A stretch of 64,000 nucleotides of DNA from Siphonodentalium dalli. Taxonomy: Eukaryota; Mollusca; Scaphopoda; Gadilida; Siphonodentaliidae. A program made the position numbers and the translations under genes. Below, in pieces: positions 46,826 to 58,684 of the stretch (positions are counted from its first letter, which is position 1; every line of letters begins with the position of its first letter). The notes under the pieces are model-generated. The model made no database searches. It had not been told where the DNA came from and saw only the letters and a list, made by a program, of their open reading frames with translations. The stretch lies in contig CP136061.1 of NCBI GenBank assembly GCA_032622095.1, forward strand, positions 97,521,345-97,585,344. Direction: 5' to 3'.

Positions 46826-48608
46826 TCTATATATATATAACCCGTCGTCTGTGTGTGTGTGTGTGTGTGAGGGTGTGTGTGTGTGTGTGTGTGTATATAT
46901 AACTCGGTCACGCTTTTGGCGCGCTTATAACTTTTCAACCATACGTGCAATGTTGCCCAAATTTTTACCATGGCCTACAATGTGTCTTAGAAGAGGACTC
47001 ACCAAATTTCACGCCAATTGGTCACAGCAAACCTGAGATATAACAGGGACCCCAAATGCAGTATTTGCACTCAAGTAGACACTATTTCTTATGACGTTTG
47101 TCGAAATGACGTCATTGACGTCGGACGCAAACCAACACTTGCTTTGCTATTGTAGGCGAAACTTCCATACGCTCTACCAAAGCGTTGTTGGAAATAGGCG
47201 CTAAATTAATGTGTCAGTTCAGGTTCAGTGTGAATTGAGGTAACGAATGTTGATTTTGTCGCGGAAGCTTGTATAATGGGGTGTAGAATCAAGACTCAAA
47301 CGTTCTACCGTCGTTGGGAATGGGTGGATGTAGTGGTGTGCAGAGTCAAGATTCGAACGTTCGTCTTTGGGAATGGGTGCTAATATGGTTTTATATATAT
47401 AGATTTTAATTTGCCAGTTGGGTTTGAACATAAGTACAGAATGCTGTCTTTGGTACGAAAGTTGTGCATTGAGTGTGGAACCGAAGGAGTACCGGTATAC
47501 ACGGAAGATTGCGAATGGACACAGTCTGACCTCCCGCGAGTGGGTACCGTGAACTCAGTAAATTCGCCGGAACTCAGTTAGAAAATGTACAATCCCGGGG
47601 CAGGCCTAATAATAGGGACTACAGTGCAAACAATACTGCCGACGCTAATTAATGCTCTTTTAATCTTTCGGTTGAGTGCAAATCTGATAAAAGAATAAAT
47701 GTTTAAAAGATCACAATGCGCGAAGCGCACGCAGTTAATGTGCGCAAAGCTCACAAAAGGGGCTGCAGGCCCCCCCCCCAGCTAAATAAAGATTCCGAAT
47801 TGAGCCTGTTTCAGTTAGTATAGATTAAGTAAAATATCTTGATTGTTGCGTTCCATATATGTGCATGCATATACGTGGGTTTGGGGAGATGATGGTGGGG
47901 GCAAAAATACAATTTTATTGAAATAAAGTGTTCATACAAATGGGCCACGCAGTGCAGGGCGTGTGATCAATGATCAATATGCTGCATGTTGAATACAGGG
48001 TCGTTTAAAATGTGCTGCAAGCTCCCTATATGTGCGCGAAGCTCACGCAGTTTAAGATCATATAATGTGCGCGAAGCGCAGAAAGGGGCTGTATGCCCCT
48101 CCCCTATAAATAAAGATTCCGAATTGAGCCTGTTTCAGTTAGTATAGATAAAGTAAAATATTTTGATTGTTGCGTTCCATATGTGCATGCATATACATGG
48201 GTTGGGGAGATGGGTGGGGTAAAAATACAGTTTTATTGAAATAAAGTGTTCATACAAACGGGCCGCGCAGTGCAGGCGTGTGATCATTAGGCGGCATGCT
48301 GAATACAGGTTCCAAAGGGGGTCCGTTCAAAATGTGCAGCAAGCTCCCGAATGTAGGCTCCTGAATTGAGTATGTTTCAGTTGGGGCATAGTATTTAAAT
48401 AATATACTGGTTTGTTTCATTCAATATGTGCATGCGCATATGTGGACTGGGTGTGTAGAAATACAGTTTTAGTGAAATAAAGTGTTCCAACGCGCATCCA
48501 GTAACAAAAAGGAGAAGCATGACCATTCCATGTGTCCATGAACGCGGACACTAGAAAATAACAAAGAAAATTTATATACCCGTCATTTTGTGACGGGCAA
48601 CCCCCTAG
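46826..48608 (+). mobile_element. Helitron-like element of a different family, 1783 bp
   Basis: It starts TCTATATATATATAACCCG after an A and ends with hairpin CCCGTCA-TTTTG-TGACGGG, CAACCCC and CTAG (48605-48608), followed by T. The A and T flanks fit insertion between A and T. It has a GT microsatellite (46849-46892) and three copies of a ~300-400-bp unit with GCGCGAAGC and TGTTTCAGTTAGTATAGAT (47715-48500). There is no Rep/helicase frame. Confidence 0.8.
47715..48500 (+). repeat. ~350-bp tandem repeat, 2.5 units, inside the Helitron
   Basis: Units share GCGCGAAGCGCA, AAGGGGCTG, AAATAAAGATTCCGAATTGA and ATTGAAATAAAGTGTTCATAC in the same order near 47716, 48066 and 48350. The third is shortened. 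Confidence 0.8.
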
Positions 48609-49521
48609 TTAAAAAATAATGCAGGTACAGCGTTGAAATTAAAAAGAGTAACAACCCCCCCATTTATATATATGTTTCTCAAGCCAAAGGTTGAACAAGC
48701 TCCTAACTATCACAAGCTTGAATTATAACATTTTCGACCATAATCCATGATTGGGGGAGGGGCTGGTTCTCGAAAGCTTCCAATAACTAAGGGAGTTAAT
48801 TGAATGTATCAGCCAGGATTATCTGGGCAAGAATTACAATATAATGTTTTACTTAAATATTCCATAGTTGTAAATTTTGCGTATACATGTATAACTGTAT
48901 AACACAAGAGAGGAAAGGTGACGTAGCTGGGAACTCGTAGCTAGGCAACCCTTTCGCCGAATGAAGACAACAGCAACACCATGCACCTTCAAATTTAAAG
49001 CTGTATAATATGTTCATAATTATATGAATAGCATAGATTACTGCATATTAGATTAATCACTCGTAGAAAACAGACACGACAGACATGACTACGATATTTA
49101 TAAAGCAGGGTGTCAGGACTCAGGGTACTGCATGCACACCCCTGTCGAGGAAATATGCAATGGTGAATTCGGTAGCTTCTGGGATAATATAGCTCCCTGT
49201 GCATGTTGGGGGGGGGGGGTCATAGCCCCCCCCCTGCGTTGGGGAAGAGGCCATCACTGGTATTAACACCAATAGAAGGCTGACAATGATTTAAACAGAA
49301 CGTCGACCATTTGAGTTATCTCGCGAATAATTATTTTAAGCGGCCTGACGACTTCGTCCCAGTCAACGGCTCTTCAGCGGTTCAGAGTTTAACTCACTGT
49401 GGTCAAACACAGTCGCAATGACTGGGTTGTCAGCGGACACATATTACACGGTGTGTATGATCCATGTAAAACGCCAAATACACGATATTTACAGAGATTA
49501 CATGCATGTGTGTATCCACCC
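48609..49521. other. Right part of the 3.1-kb TIR element, no gene
   Basis: It contains a poly-G/poly-C pair (49208-49235) and short frames without recognisable domains. Confidence 0.45.
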
Positions 49522-49919
49522 TAATACGGCATTTGGCTCATTCTGCGAAATTAAGGCTCCGAAATCAGGTAAACTCGCGTTTTTGAAGGCACACAACTCG
49601 AAAAATACTTAAGGAATCTGGGAATGGTTTCCAGTTCTGGATTCAGGAAAATGTGGTCGACAAAATAGGCATGATATTTGTAGGACTTGTAAATTTGAAT
49701 TTTTTATATACATTCATGAAAACCCATAAATTGATGATTTAACCAAATTTTCTCATTTTTTTTTCACGAAATTCACTAATTTCCCTTTTTCCGATTTTTG
49801 CCGATTTTTAGTATGTTGTTTATGGAGGGTATATGTACCAATTCCAGCAAAAAAAAATTATGTTGCAATTAGTTCTGGGTAAAACCATAAATGCACTGGA
49901 CTATAATGTGCCTGGACTA
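49522..49919. repeat. Right arm of palindromic element P, outer part
   Basis: It is the inverted counterpart of 38696-39085 and includes the terminal TAGTCCAGGCACATTA reversed. It preserves the site (AATGTGCCTGGACTAT next to TGCACTGGACTAT) that is occupied by the fold-back element in the left arm. Confidence 0.72.
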
Positions 49920-49922
49920 TTA

Positions 49923-52813
49923 CTCGAAATATTCAATCCCCAAAGAATAGATAATCCACACAAGGACTGTCTCTTATAAGTATATACATTCATGAAGATC
50001 CACACAAGGACTGTCTCTTATAAGTATATACATTCATGAAGATCGGGTGGTAATTTCGCAATTGAAGAGTGGAATTCTATGTAGCATGCATATCATACAT
50101 TACGTATGAATCAGGCACTAATTACCTACTGTGAGTCTTTGTTTCCTAATGCGCATGACGCAATCTCAGTTATGCGTACATTTACTCGAAATTGTCAATT
50201 CCAGTTTTTGTATTATAAAGTAAGCTTTTGGATTGACGTGGTACATCGCTGATTTATTTCACTCGAATGAATTACCACAAGGAAGTGTTAGTGTCGCTTC
50301 TTCGGATGCATGTGTATGAATGCTAGATCTGTCTTCCATAGAAAGTCACGTGTGTACTCTTCGTGGCAACGATCGACACCGTGTTCGTAAAAATGGCGAC
50401 CACTGAAACCACGTGTTTGGTACTATTTTTAGAGATATGATGACCATACCTCACTAATATGATATTGTTATTCGGTTCTGTTGAGCTAATCGGATTGACA
50501 CTATATCAAATAACATAATTTTATATAATTAAAAACAAATTGTAAGTCTGGAGAAATTGTTTTAAAACTCCATTCAAATGCCGAAATAAGCAGAATGGTC
50601 TTGTCCTATGATGTCTATCTAATATATTTAACCCATTCGGGTCGGTAAACTAGTCAATAATGTATTATAAAGACTTTGACTGTTTTAAAATTATATAGGT
50701 GGAATAACATAATTTACCGTTATCACACCTTAAGACTATCACTATTTCTACCCGAAAGTATCTCTAAATTGGTATTGGATGAAATTTTTTATGACACATT
50801 AGTATAACAGATATATTATCCACAACACTTATCTCAATATCTCTCCAACGCTTTCAGCCACTGTGTAGGAACTGTTACATCGGAAGTCGTTCTATCGCCG
50901 GTATTGTGATGGTTCTTGCCTGATTTGTTACGGTTCCTGATAATTGAAAATAATCATTTTTGTGACAAAATCACGCATAATTATAGATATCTAGAATATA
51001 TTATACTTTCCCGAATGAACAGAGGCTACAGAAGTGCCGTGTTATCGAAACCTGAACTCTAGACCACAATTAACTCGGTATTAGCGAGTTAACGCGTAAA
51101 TATCAACATGTTATCACTGAAAATCAAGCCACGTGGACGCCATTTCTTTGTTTTTCGTGGCGTATAAAATACGAAACGCATTCTGAAGACAAACACTGAC
51201 TATAAAGTATACCCGTGTTATTCTTTTGTAAAATAGCTGAGAAAGTATCCCGATAGAGGTTGATAGTTGGGAGCTGTGACCTCGTAATCAACACGGGTGC
51301 GTGTTACGGTTCTATTTCAAACCAATCATGGCTGTGACGGTTCTGTACATGATATTTATTCGAACGATTTCTGCACTTTGGTCCGAAAATCGTCTTGTAT
51401 ATCTGACATTTTAAACCAGATAATGACTGTAGCTTATGTAATTTGCATAATAGAACAGGTATATATATAAATGACCAATGGTAAATCTACTCTCAGGAGA
51501 ATATGAGATGTTATATTCATTTACTTAATCTGGGAATTATTGAAAGATCCAGGTGTGACAATATTTCAATGCCAGCGCCATCATATTTCCTCCTCTGAAG
51601 TCCGCCTGAGGGACATTTACACATGTTTGTCGCCCAGACATGAATATGAAATCACGTTCAACTGAATCATTGATAGGTTATGACGTGATTGGGGTGGTGG
51701 GGGGACTTGGGGAGGGGGTACTTAATTGGTGTCTATCCCCAACTTTGGTCAAAATGTTCAACAGTTACAAATCTTATCTTACAATCGATTGGTTTGAAAT
51801 TTAATACCAACAATATGTTCCTACACTTTAAACATGTAATCAACCATATTTGACATATACAAATGGACACCTCTTCTTTCGAGTTAATCCAAAACTGATG
51901 ATGGGTGGACAGGAAGTAGGGAGCAGGTGTGATCTAGTGTTCTATATCTCATTTACCCCCCCCCCCCCCAATTGACAAGAAACTGGTTTTAATGGACAAA
52001 GAATCTAATTCCATTTAATTAATATGCCTTGTATTAAATAATGTATGCTCTTTTGCAAAATGAATCATCTCTCTCTCCCTCTCTCTTTCTCCCTCCATCT
52101 GTTGGGAACATTTCCAATCTTGTGGGGTGGGGCGCCAGGTTGGAAACTTCCAACACTTGGGAATCTAGATGATTTTCAGGTTTAGATATCCACATTTTCT
52201 CACTGGGCCCATGTATCCTGAGTTTCTCCCCCGGTTTGCATGGTGGCCAATTAAAGGCTACTGATAATTTCACTTCAGAATGGCATACATCTAGAGCTAT
52301 AATGTGTCATGCAGTTGGGAAAAACCAAAGTCCAGGCCTTGTGCATGAGTTTGGTCTGTTTCAAGGGGATGGTACGGTTGGAAATTCCAAGGTGGACGCC
52401 CCAACACTGGAGACCCTTCAGCCCACGTTCCTGCTCACTTGACACGTTATCAGCGAGGAATAATAATGTGCCTTATAATAGCCAGGTTCAGACATCCACA
52501 ACACTGATTTCTAATGATGCATTTGAATGAATGTATAGCTAATAATTCAAACAATATGTTACTGCATGTTGAATATAATAGCTGATCATTCCTACAAATG
52601 AATCAATAGGGTTCAAGTCAATTCTCATTACAGCGCATTTAGTAACAAAAGGTTTAACATCCATATAATAATATTTGTAACTGTAGGATTCTTTGCTTTT
52701 TTATATCTTCTATGAAAAAATCAGAGATCCCTATAGTCAATCTAAAATATGATTGAATGAAAGGTTATCGTGCTTGTATATGTTTAACAGCTGCATATTC
52801 TAGAATTCTAGAA
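49923..52813. other. Unannotated sequence; one 44-bp direct repeat
   Basis: A 44-bp unit (ATCCACACAAGGACTGTCTC...) occurs twice in tandem at 49954-50041. The rest is AT-rich with a poly-C run (51957-51970). Frames at 52034-52530 overlap on both strands and have no recognisable domain. Confidence 0.5.
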
Positions 52814-53213
52814 TTAACCCTTTACCCAACAGAACGGCCCTGTGCCAATGCATTCTCTTATATATTCGAGTCGACCATAAGTCGCCTCGCATATATAAGA
52901 GAATGCATTTGCTTAACACATTAAAAATTATAAAATTGTTAAAAAATGTAAGAAAAATGGTAAAAAGTGTTAAAAACAGATTTATTTTTAGGCCAATGCA
53001 TTCTCTTATATATGCGAGGCGACCTATGGTCGACTCGCATATATAAGAGAATACATTGGCACAGGGCATAACTGTAACTATCACAATGTGGTCAAGGAGC
53101 CGGTTCCAATGATATCCATATTTGTATGGTTCTATTGAGACAGACCGAAGATATTTTAGGCTGTTGAAGCTTTATTTGGCCGGTTTTGGCCGGTTTGTTG
53201 GGTAAATGGTTAA
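52814..53213. mobile_element. piggyBac-like MITE with double fold-back (copy 2)
   Basis: It lies between TTAA sites (52814-52817 and 53210-53213) with ends CCCTTTACCCAAC and GTTGGGTAAATGG. It is in the opposite orientation to copy 1. Two palindromes (52846-52912 and 53011-53063) share CATTCTCTTATATATGCGAG. Confidence 0.78.
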
Positions 53214-53359
53214 CCTAGATAATCAGCATTCAGCAAGCGGATGCCCGACATAAACATAATAAACTGCGTAATCAGAACATTGTATGGGTGTCAACGAACT
53301 TTTAACGTCTTATTTTTGGCTTATTGTTGAGTAAAATACGTCTACGAAAATAGACAACA

Positions 53360-54028
53360 CTAGCCGATGTGCACCCTCTTCGTCCGGGCTATTTAGAGAT
53401 TTATTTGTGATCGTCACCGCCTGGACAAACTATTGTTCGATCGGCCCGGAAACATGCCTATATGAGCGAATATGGCCAAGGTCAGGACACGGTCGCACGT
53501 GAAATTGGACCCACCCATATTGTTCCCGGGATCAAAGTAGGCATAAATTATACCAAATTTGAATCGGATCGGTAGAGGTTCAAAAACATGCCTATATGAG
53601 CGTATATGAGCGAGATCAAGGTCAAGGACACGGTCGCAAGTGAAATTGGACCCGCCCATATTGTTCCCGTGATCAAAGTAGACCCGGCTACCAAATTTGA
53701 GTGGGATTGTTCGTGGTCAAGAAACATGCCTATATGAGCGAGGTCAAGGTCAAGGACACGGTCGCAAGTGAAATTAGGCCCGCCCATATTGTTCCCGTGA
53801 TCAAAGTAGACCCGGCTACCAAATTTGAGTGGGATTGGTCGAGGTCCAGAAACATGCCTATATGAGCGAGGTCAAGGTAAAGGACACGGTCGCATGTGAA
53901 ATTGGACCCGCCCATATTGTTCCCCGGATCAAAGTAGACCTAAACACCAAATTTGAGTCGGATCGGTCGAGTCGAGTCTATAGCACAAATACATACATAC
54001 AGACAGAAGTTCCAAACAATATAATAGA
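53360..54028 (-). mobile_element. Helitron-like element, minus strand, 669 bp
   Basis: On the minus strand it starts TCTATTATATTGTTTGGAAC after an A and ends CATCGGCTAG followed by T. The 3' region (CCCGGACGAAGAGGG) is a weakened form of the type II/III hairpin. The body has four ~130-bp units with ACATGCCTATATGAGCG (marker positions 53450, 53584, 53722, 53850). The minus-strand frames here are repeat artefacts. Confidence 0.75.
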
Positions 54029-56413
54029 TAAAATACAAGACAGATAACTCTATAATTATATCCCGTCCACGCTCACGCTTTCCGAAGTCCAACGCTATGA
54101 AATTTCACTATTGTTAACCGGCTATTGACTCATGGTAATGATGGGTCTGCAAAACGCTTTATTTTTCAAACTAGCTGGCGACTTTGTGAATTTTGATAGG
54201 CGTAACACAGCTTACGGTATTAATTGCGGAACTTTCTAAAGTAAACTACGCGTAAACGGATACATACGGTAAATTATAGAAGGTGCCGGAATCGGCCTAA
54301 TCGCCCCAGGGCCAACTCGCCCCAGTCGACGTGTGTCAATTCGGTACCTACTATAACATGTACCCGAGGATGAGTCCGGCTCGGAATAAAATATGTATAC
54401 GGGTGTTATATAGCGTTTTGTCCGTTGTTTCTCAATGAATATTATTGAAATTTGGTGTATATGTTCGGGCTGGGACATGGAATACAACAAAGTTTGAATT
54501 GTTTTTAAATTTACAAATTTGTTGATTTTATTCATTTTTTTCGTTCTGAAAACACACTATAAAGTGTATATAACATAATATAATAACGAACACGAGACAT
54601 ACTTAATTTATAAACTGTTAACAAAAGATATCAAATACATGACAAAGATGACTCAGTGGAGTTTATAAAGTGAACATAAAAACATTGAGGTAAGAATCTT
54701 TTTAAGGAATGCAACTTTATTTAATGATAATAAACACATAAATTAAAATAACAAACATGAGACATACATAATTTATATACTGTTAACAAAAGATATCAAA
54801 CTCAATACATGACAAAGATGACTCAGTGAAGTTTATAAAGTGAACATAAAAATATTAAGGTAAGAATATTTTTAAGCATTACCAAACCGTTTAGCACAGA
54901 CCACAGTCCACTTCACTCATCCGATCATCACCAAACTTCATATTTATCTTGATATTGATCTATCAGATGAGAGCTATCAAATATTTTTTTAATTTCATAG
55001 GAAAAAATGGTCGCCAGCGGCCATATTGCATTTACGTTATATGTTATCGCGTTATGTCGATATCTAGTATTACTTAGAAATTTCACCTTTCCAGATTCAT
55101 AATTGCTCCATTGACTGTAACAGATGAAATTATTCCCCTCTTCGGATAGAGTGTCACTGAAACTTTATTTTGTCAGACTGTCTGTATAATCACTGATTAT
55201 ATATGGCAATAATCTGTAATAAGATGTAGCACTATTTTATTTTATATTTACACGCAGTGCTGTTTTTATACAACAATTCTAATCCCCCTAGATCATCATG
55301 TGATCGACCATACATCGCGCGAGGACCTGGTTGAATTAAGGGGGGTTTTATGGATCACTTCTGTCCTCAAGCTAGATTATACTTATGACATTTAATGGCA
55401 TGTTCCTAACGTGGAGGGTTAGATATGCTTGAGAAACCACCACTCTTTAATTCACACCAAGTTCTCAGCTGTCATGAACCCATAACCATGATATATGGTT
55501 TATTTTATGTATACTAGTAATATAGTTATTTTCAGTACCTTTATATACCAGTACTGTGTATAACAATGCATATAAATTAATCAATGTATACATGTATATT
55601 GATTCAACGGATTCAGTGGTTTTGTCCATCAGTCTATCAAATTTGCGGGGAAAACATGGCCACAAGCAGTACACCCTGCTAAATTTCGAATTTGAATCAA
55701 GTGGCGCACCCTGCAGCCAGGTTTTATTGGAGAACTTTTTCTCATGTGGATATGTTGGGTCACCGCTAGATGTGAGCCATATTTTGTTCTCAAACTGTCC
55801 TTGTGAAGACATCACTGCCAGCGGTGATCTTCAATTTTACTATTTTTATGGCTAAATAATTTGGTTGATCCTACAGACGACACCCCTTGTCCGATCATCA
55901 CCAGATTCCACAATGATCTTCTGGATAACCAGCGTGAGAGTAATCTAATTTTCCCGAATTTCGTTAAAAAACATTACCACAGGCAGCAATTTGGTATCTT
56001 ACTCTTTGATCCTCTTTTGCATGACTGAATTGTTTAGCAACTGTACAGACATATCCCTCATCTGATAGTCACCAAACTTCATATTGATCTTCGGGCTGAC
56101 AACTAGATGGGAGCTATCGAATGCTTTGAATTTTTTTGGAAAACATTGTCGCCAGCAGTCATCTTCTATTTTGGTTTTTATATAGATGTATATCTCTTCA
56201 TGCGGATAGCCAGTATTACGTAGGTAACTTTCCGCATTCCTGTCATCATTTGAAATATAAAAATTTACCAGATACATGCACCCTTCAAAATTTGTTTCGT
56301 CGTATCTATTTTAATGACCCGCATGGTAATATTGATACAGATATATTTGTCAAACATTTCTTTGTACAATATACAGGTATTTAGTTTGTAACTAAATCTA
56401 GAAATATATAATA
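54029..56413. other. Unannotated; two duplicated segments
   Basis: Segments 54573-54705 and 54745-54878 are direct copies (CTGTTAACAAAAGATATCAAA, GACAAAGATGACTCAGTG). Fragments with ATCACCAAACTTCATATT and TGGTCGCCAGCGGCCAT recur at 54925-55030, 55890 and 56060-56170. Frames at 55465-55855 overlap on both strands and I do not recognise them. Confidence 0.5.
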
Positions 56414-56913
56414 GTAGCTGGTGGACCCGACTTCGTCCGGGATGTTCCCCTCTGATTTTCGGAGAATTGCGCGATTTAACCTTGAATTGACTATTTTAAA
56501 GGTGAAGGTCATGTCGGGGTCACGATTTGACCCGTCCAAAACACTCCCCGGACAAAAGTCACGACAAAAGTACCCGTCGAAATCCGCCCGGCTTTACCCG
56601 ATTTGACCTTGAATTGACAATTTTGAATGTCAAGATCAGGTCATGGTCATGATTTGACCCACCCGAAACACTCCTGGGACAAAAGTAACCGTAGGTATCA
56701 AATTTCGTTGAAATACTTCCGTTTTACCAGATTTGACCTTGAATTGATCTTTTTGAATGTCAAAGTCAGGTCGGGATCAAGATTTGACCCGTCCAAAATA
56801 CTTCCTGGAAATAATTTCCCCTAGGTATCAAATTTCGTCAAATCTGTCAGGCAGTTTTCCCGGCCATAGCTAACAGACAAACAGACAGACAAATGTCCAA
56901 AATATATATTAGA
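56414..56913 (-). mobile_element. Helitron-like element, minus strand, type II-like tail
   Basis: On the minus strand it starts TCTAATATATATTTTGGAC and ends with hairpin CCC-GAC-GAA-GTC-GGG, TCCACCAG and CTAC, a one-base departure from CTAG. The body contains three ~125-bp units with TTGACCTTGAATTGA arms. Its TC start abuts the CTAG of the next element, the same head-to-tail joint as in the big array. Confidence 0.72.
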
Positions 56914-57292
56914 CTAGCTGATGTACTCGACTTCGTTCGGGCTAGTTAGGGATTTTTTTTGTGATCGCCTCCATCTGGACAGTACCCAGTATATACAGGG
57001 TCTGGCCAAACTTTTGTTCGATTGGTCCAGAAACATGCCTATATCAACACGTTCGAGAACATGGTCCCACGTGAAATTGGACCCGTCCATATTGCTCCCG
57101 GGATCGAATTTGTCCTACACACAAATTTTTAGTCGGATCGGTCAAGGTCCAGAAACATGCCTATGAGCGAGGTCAAGTTGACACGTTAAATACCAAATTC
57201 GAGCAGTGTTAGAGTCTATAACACATACACACATGCATTCATGCATACACACATACATACATACAAACAGGTGTTTCAAAATGTATAATCGA
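56914..57292 (-). mobile_element. Helitron-like element, minus strand, 379 bp
   Basis: On the minus strand it starts TCGATTATACATTTTGAAAC after an A, and ends CATCAGCTAG (56917-56914) after a hairpin-like AGCCCGAACGAAGTCGAG. The body matches the ACATGCCTATAT units of 53360-54028. Upstream in minus direction its flank is A. Confidence 0.72.
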
Positions 57293-57357
57293 TAGCTACA
57301 ACAATTATATGGTAGATAGTTTACGGCCGACCTGATGCATGCATCTTAGTTTTCTTG

Positions 57358-57625
57358 TACAATGTAGTGTACAGTATGAGTTTTTATTGTACGAGTCTGG
57401 ATTAGACGCTGGCTCTATGAGGCTACGTCGTTACACTATGCACGCCGTCATGACGGCGAACAGAGCAGAGCGTCGGAGCGTCATAGAGCCAGTATCTAGT
57501 CCAGTACGAGTCCATGTTGTGGTGAAAAGTCATATTGGACGAGACACGCAGTGTCGAGTCCAATATACCTTTTTACCACAACCTGGACGAGTACAAGAAA
57601 AACTCATACTGTACACAACATTGTA
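57358..57625. repeat. Branched inverted repeat (three-way junction)
   Basis: The outer stem pairs 57358-57400 with 57584-57625 (about 42 bp, few mismatches). Within it are two separate hairpins: one from about 57405-57420 with 57481-57493 and flanks, containing the palindrome GCCGTCATGACGGC, and one from about 57514-57582 with arms GTTGTGGTGAAAAGTCATATTGGA-like (first 20 bases paired). It is non-coding. Confidence 0.75.
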
Positions 57626-58486
57626 TAATGACATTTTTATTATCCATCTGTATGTTTATCCAAATTTTGGGAATAAAACTTTTGTGGTTATCTTTGGTAT
57701 TTGTCCGCACTTAATTCTCTATAAAAGCCTGCATTTTGATCATCAGAAAGCATGATTTCGAAGTAAATACGGAAGTAAAAAAAAAACTCATTGCGGAAGT
57801 CAAACTTCTGCTAAATCCACCAGTGTTGCGCGCGCATCACAATTTCACCGATTCATTTCGCAACAGAGTTAATTCGTGACGTCACAGAGTCCCGATAAAA
57901 AAGTTATATTGCACACCTGGGAGTCCAATATGACATTCGGGAGTCCAATATGACTTTTTCCCGGATTATCACGTGGCGGCTTTTGCCCAATCAGAAAAGG
58001 TGTTAGTTAAGGGATGGATAATAATCTAGACTATGATACTATGAATTGTGCCAAGTGAGAGTGTTATTCCACCCGTTCCGGACAGTGTATACACACTAAT
58101 CGCAAACATAGCGAAAGTGGATACTCGTTCCCTATGTACCGCTTGTTCTCAAACCATCCCTGCATGTGAAATTCCAACTACTTGTAGCAAAAGACCGGAT
58201 TTACTGAGAATCATAGTTACACAACACTAACACTCTGTGTTAACATTAAAGGCGACAACGAAATTGAGATTGACGTGTGTTTCGAGATATATGTTCCTGA
58301 AATTGTAACAATAATTAATATGTACTGCATTTTATCGACCTTAGTTTGATATTTGTCCACCCGCCCCTATTTCCCATGAAAGATATCAATTGCGAAAATG
58401 TCGTGTAGAGCCATTAAAGCCCAAGTATAGATCAAAAGAACATAGGTTCTGTATCGTCTAATTGGCAATGTTACCTATCTTTCCAG
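57626..58486. other. Upstream or intron sequence of lectin gene; no exon assigned
   Basis: There are two GGGAGTCCAATATGAC direct repeats (57919-57955). A plus-strand frame at about 58048-58230 has several cysteines and could be an upstream exon, but no splice pair or domain supports it. Confidence 0.35.
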
Positions 58487-58684
58487 AGTGTCACAATACT
58501 GAAGGTTTCGGCACATACAGACTGGGTGGCCTGGAATATTGCCTGGAATTCCACGATGTCTCCGTGAATAGAGACACAGCGATGAATGACTGCGCAGCTA
58601 GTGGTGCCCATCTTATTACAATAGAAAACAGAGAAATGCTAGATGGATTAGAACTCTTAATGACTACACTTGGATATCGGACAA
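58487..58684 (+). CDS. C-type lectin domain, first-half exon
   Basis: The exon is bounded by TTTCCAG (ends 58486) and GTAAGT (58685), 198 bp, phase 1 at both sides. It encodes the N-terminal half of a C-type lectin-like fold: a leading Cys, then YCLEF, a spaced Cys in AMNDCAASGAHLITIENREM (the usual C...GAHL block) and an amphipathic helix. It is followed 1.5 kb later by an exon of matching phase that supplies the second half. The ATG-initiated frame at 58462 is not the true start; the signal-peptide exon was not found. Sugar binding cannot be predicted from this half. Confidence 0.82.

Larger units (their letters stand above)
46391..49521. mobile_element. 3.1-kb TIR element nested in P
   Basis: The left end GGGTGGATACACACATGCATG and the inverted right end ending at 49521 match over about 31 bp with one mismatch. 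TTA precedes the left end and TAA follows the right, fitting a TWA target as in PIF/Harbinger. In the other P arm (39085-39100) the same site is uninterrupted. No transposase frame is present. It hosts a Helitron at 46826-48608. Confidence 0.68.
34148..49919. mobile_element. Palindromic TIR element P hosting several nested transposons
   Basis: The ends read TAGTCCAGGCACATTA at 34148 and the reverse complement ending at 49919, flanked by TTA on both sides (34145-34147, 49920-49922), a 3-bp target duplication. Its own sequence is 34148-34163, 38696-39958, 45743-46387 and 49522-49919; the rest is later insertions. The two arms (38696-39740 against 49919-49522 plus 46387-45770) are diverged inverted copies. 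TTA target and inverted ends would fit a PIF/Harbinger-like non-autonomous element, but no transposase is visible. Confidence 0.65.

Noticed and set aside
55465-55855. Overlapping frames of 99 and 116 codons on opposite strands
   Set aside because: No domain, no splice signals that fit, and part of the sequence recurs as a repeat fragment near 56060.
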